A program made the translations under genes and the position numbers. Shown here piece after piece: positions 35,701-38,700 of a stretch of 64,000 nt of DNA. The stretch is from an uncultured Oscillospiraceae bacterium (GTDB lineage: Bacteria; Bacillota; Clostridia; Oscillospirales; Oscillospiraceae): the NCBI GenBank assembly GCA_934630985.1, contig CAKTXO010000001.1:1-64000 (forward strand), read 5' to 3'. Position 1 is the stretch's first letter. The number at the start of each line of letters is the position of its first letter. The notes beneath the pieces are model-generated. The model was not told the DNA's origin and ran no database searches. It saw nothing but the letters and a program-made list of their open reading frames with translations.

Positions 35701-38700
35701 TGGTTGACGGCGTGATTTGGAAGCTGGAAACGGCAGACGGCAGCGTGACCGCAGCGGACAAGACCCTGACCGTGAAAAACGGTGGTACCGCATCCATCCT
35801 GACCAACAAGGAACCCACAGCAACCAGCTCCGGCAACGTGGAACTCAAGACCATTACGGTCACAGGCAAGGACAGCACCTTGCAGGTGCAAGCACCGGGG
35901 GCTGTCAAGACCGAAGCTCTGACAGTCACCGATGGCGGCACAGCGGACATTGATGCCGGAACCATCCACGTGACCGGCAACGAAACCGTCACCGGCGGCA
36001 GCACCGTTACCAAGACCGCCGAGGGCAATATCACCGTAGATGGCAACCGAGAGGTCACCGGCAGCACCCTGACGGAGACCAGCACCAACGGCTCCATTGC
36101 AGTGGGCGGTGACGAAACCGTCACCGGTGGCAGTACCGTCACCAAGGATGCCAAGGGCGACATCACCGTAGGCGGCGACCAAAGAGTCACCGGCAGCACC
36201 TTGACGGAGACCAGCAGCAACGGCAGCATTGAAACCAAGGGCAACGTGACCCTGGCAGACAGCGAGGCCCACCTGACGGCCCACAAGGATCTGACCGTTG
36301 AGGGCAATCTGGCGGTCACCGGCGGAACCCTCAAGGCCCAGGCGGAGACTGGCAGCGTGACCCTGACCAAGCTGCGTACCTGGCAAACCACCACGGACTT
36401 CCAGGCGGGAGCGGATATGCGTTTTGACGACTGGATGTCGGCGGAGAGCAAAAACACTGTTTCCGTAGGCGGTACGTTCGGGATCCGGACTCAGGGCGGC
36501 ACCAGCTTTGAAACCTATGAGCAGGGTTACGGAAACCGGGCATTCGTAAAGTATGCGGATACGGATAACAACACCAACGCGCTGTTCAGCCTCAGTGCCG
36601 GTAGCGTGGGAACCAAGGACAATTGGCTGGTGGTGGATATTCCCGCGGAGCTGACCATGAAGCTTCCCAAGGTGGGCGACCTCTATGTGGATGTCCTGGA
36701 ACTGATCGTGGCACAGGAGCAGTCCATGAAACCCATTTGGATGACCCAGGATGATTTGCTGCTGGATGGCTACTGCATCACCACCCGGGATAACCCCAAG
36801 GTCAATGAGTTCCCGGGCCGGGATCCCAAAACCGGAAAAGAAGGTCTGGTGGGTGACTATTTGAAGAACATCTCCACCGAGACGGCAGAAACCACCTTTA
36901 AACTGCCAGAATCCGCAGACCTGGCTCACCGCTTCACGGCAGGTGGCCGCAATCTGGAGGACATTCTGGACGGCGTGGCGGTCAAGTCCATGATCGGCGC
37001 GGAACTGGACAGCAAGGCCCTGGCGGGCATTCTGGGAGACCAGAAGCGGGAAGAGCTGCTGCAAAATCTGGGAATGCTCAACGGCCTTTCTCAGGAGCAA
37101 AAGCAGAGCCTCCTGAACCCCAACCATGCGGAAGCGGCCATGAAAGCCATTCTGCAACTGGGTTCCGGTGCCGTGGATGCCATCTACACCGCTCTGAAAA
37201 CAACGAATGCCGAAGAACAGCAGAAATTCCTGGCACAACTGCTGGACATCCAAACCGGCGGCAAAACCGACAAACAGCCCATTGAAAACCTGGACCGGCT
37301 CATTGGAGAACTGCTGACCGATGAGGAATGGGAAGAACTGTTCCAGAAAGCCATTCGGGAGCATGAAACACCCACTTCTCAGGATACCGGCGAAACAGAA
37401 CCCCGCGCGTTCCATGGGGAAATCGGTATCAGCACAGGCGTGACCACTCTTTACAATGACGGAGATATTCACCTGGCCGTTACCGGCACCAGCGACCTTA
37501 CCGCCGAAAACATCAAATCCGAGCGGGGAGATGTATATCTGGATGTACAAAGCGGCAGCATCCTTGCCGCGGGAGACGGACCCCATATCACCGGCGAAAA
37601 CATCCGTCTGAACGCCAGCGGCAGCATCGGCACCCAGGACAAGCCCATAATCACAGAGCAGGTGAAAGAAGCCCCCGGCGTGGTGGTCAATGTTCTTCCC
37701 GGGACCCAAAAGGTTCACGGCGAGATTTCCCTGGACGCACAGGGCCAGAAACGCTTTGTATGGACCATGGATGTAGACCTGGTTTACGACTGGGTACGGC
37801 TGGATGACCTGAGTGCTGCCAAGCGGCTGGATGCCAACGCGCAGAACGGCAGCATCTATGTGACGGAACAGACCGGCAATATGGGCCTTGGCAGCCTGAC
37901 GGCAGCGGACCATGTTTCCGTCCAGGCCCCTGGCATCCTTGCCGATACCCGGACGCCGGAGCAAAAGGCAGCGGGTACGCCCAACATCCAGGGTACCACC
38001 GGCACCCTCCATTCGACGGATGCCCAAATCGGCACGGAACAGGCACCTATTACGGTGAAGATCACGGACCATCTGACGGCCTCGGCGGAAGAGAACGTAA
38101 ACCTCAAGTCCCAGGAAGACCTCTATGTAACGGCTGACACCCAGAATGGCAAGCTGAACATCGATGGAGATCAAAACCTGACCGTTGACAACACGGCAGC
38201 CAGTGCCAACGGCAGCGGCGATATGCCAGTGGGGACGGTTACGGCAGGCGGCACAGCAGAACTCCGCGCAGTGGGAGACATCTTGGGCGCAGAAGACCGT
38301 TCTTTGGTTTCCGCGGATCAGATCATTCTTTCCGCAGGTGGCAGCATCGGCTCCCCCGAAGACCCCTTGCGGGTGGATACCGCCAGTGGCAATACCGGCT
38401 CCGGTACGCTGACTGCCACCGCCAAGGACCGCATAGACCTGGAGGAGATCACCGGCGACCTGACCATTGACCGGGTGGTTTCCGGCACAGATACCGTCCT
38501 TACGGCTCCGGGCAGCATGACCGATGCCAACGGCAACGCCACAGCGGAGGCGGCAGACAGCCAGAAGAAAGCGAATGACGCCAAGAATCTTTCTGATGCT
38601 GCTCAGGCAGAGTCCTCTGTAAGGGATCAATACGCCTCTGCTCTGGAACAGACCGCGGCCCAAAAACAGACCCTGGCGGCACAAGCCCAGAAGAAACTGG

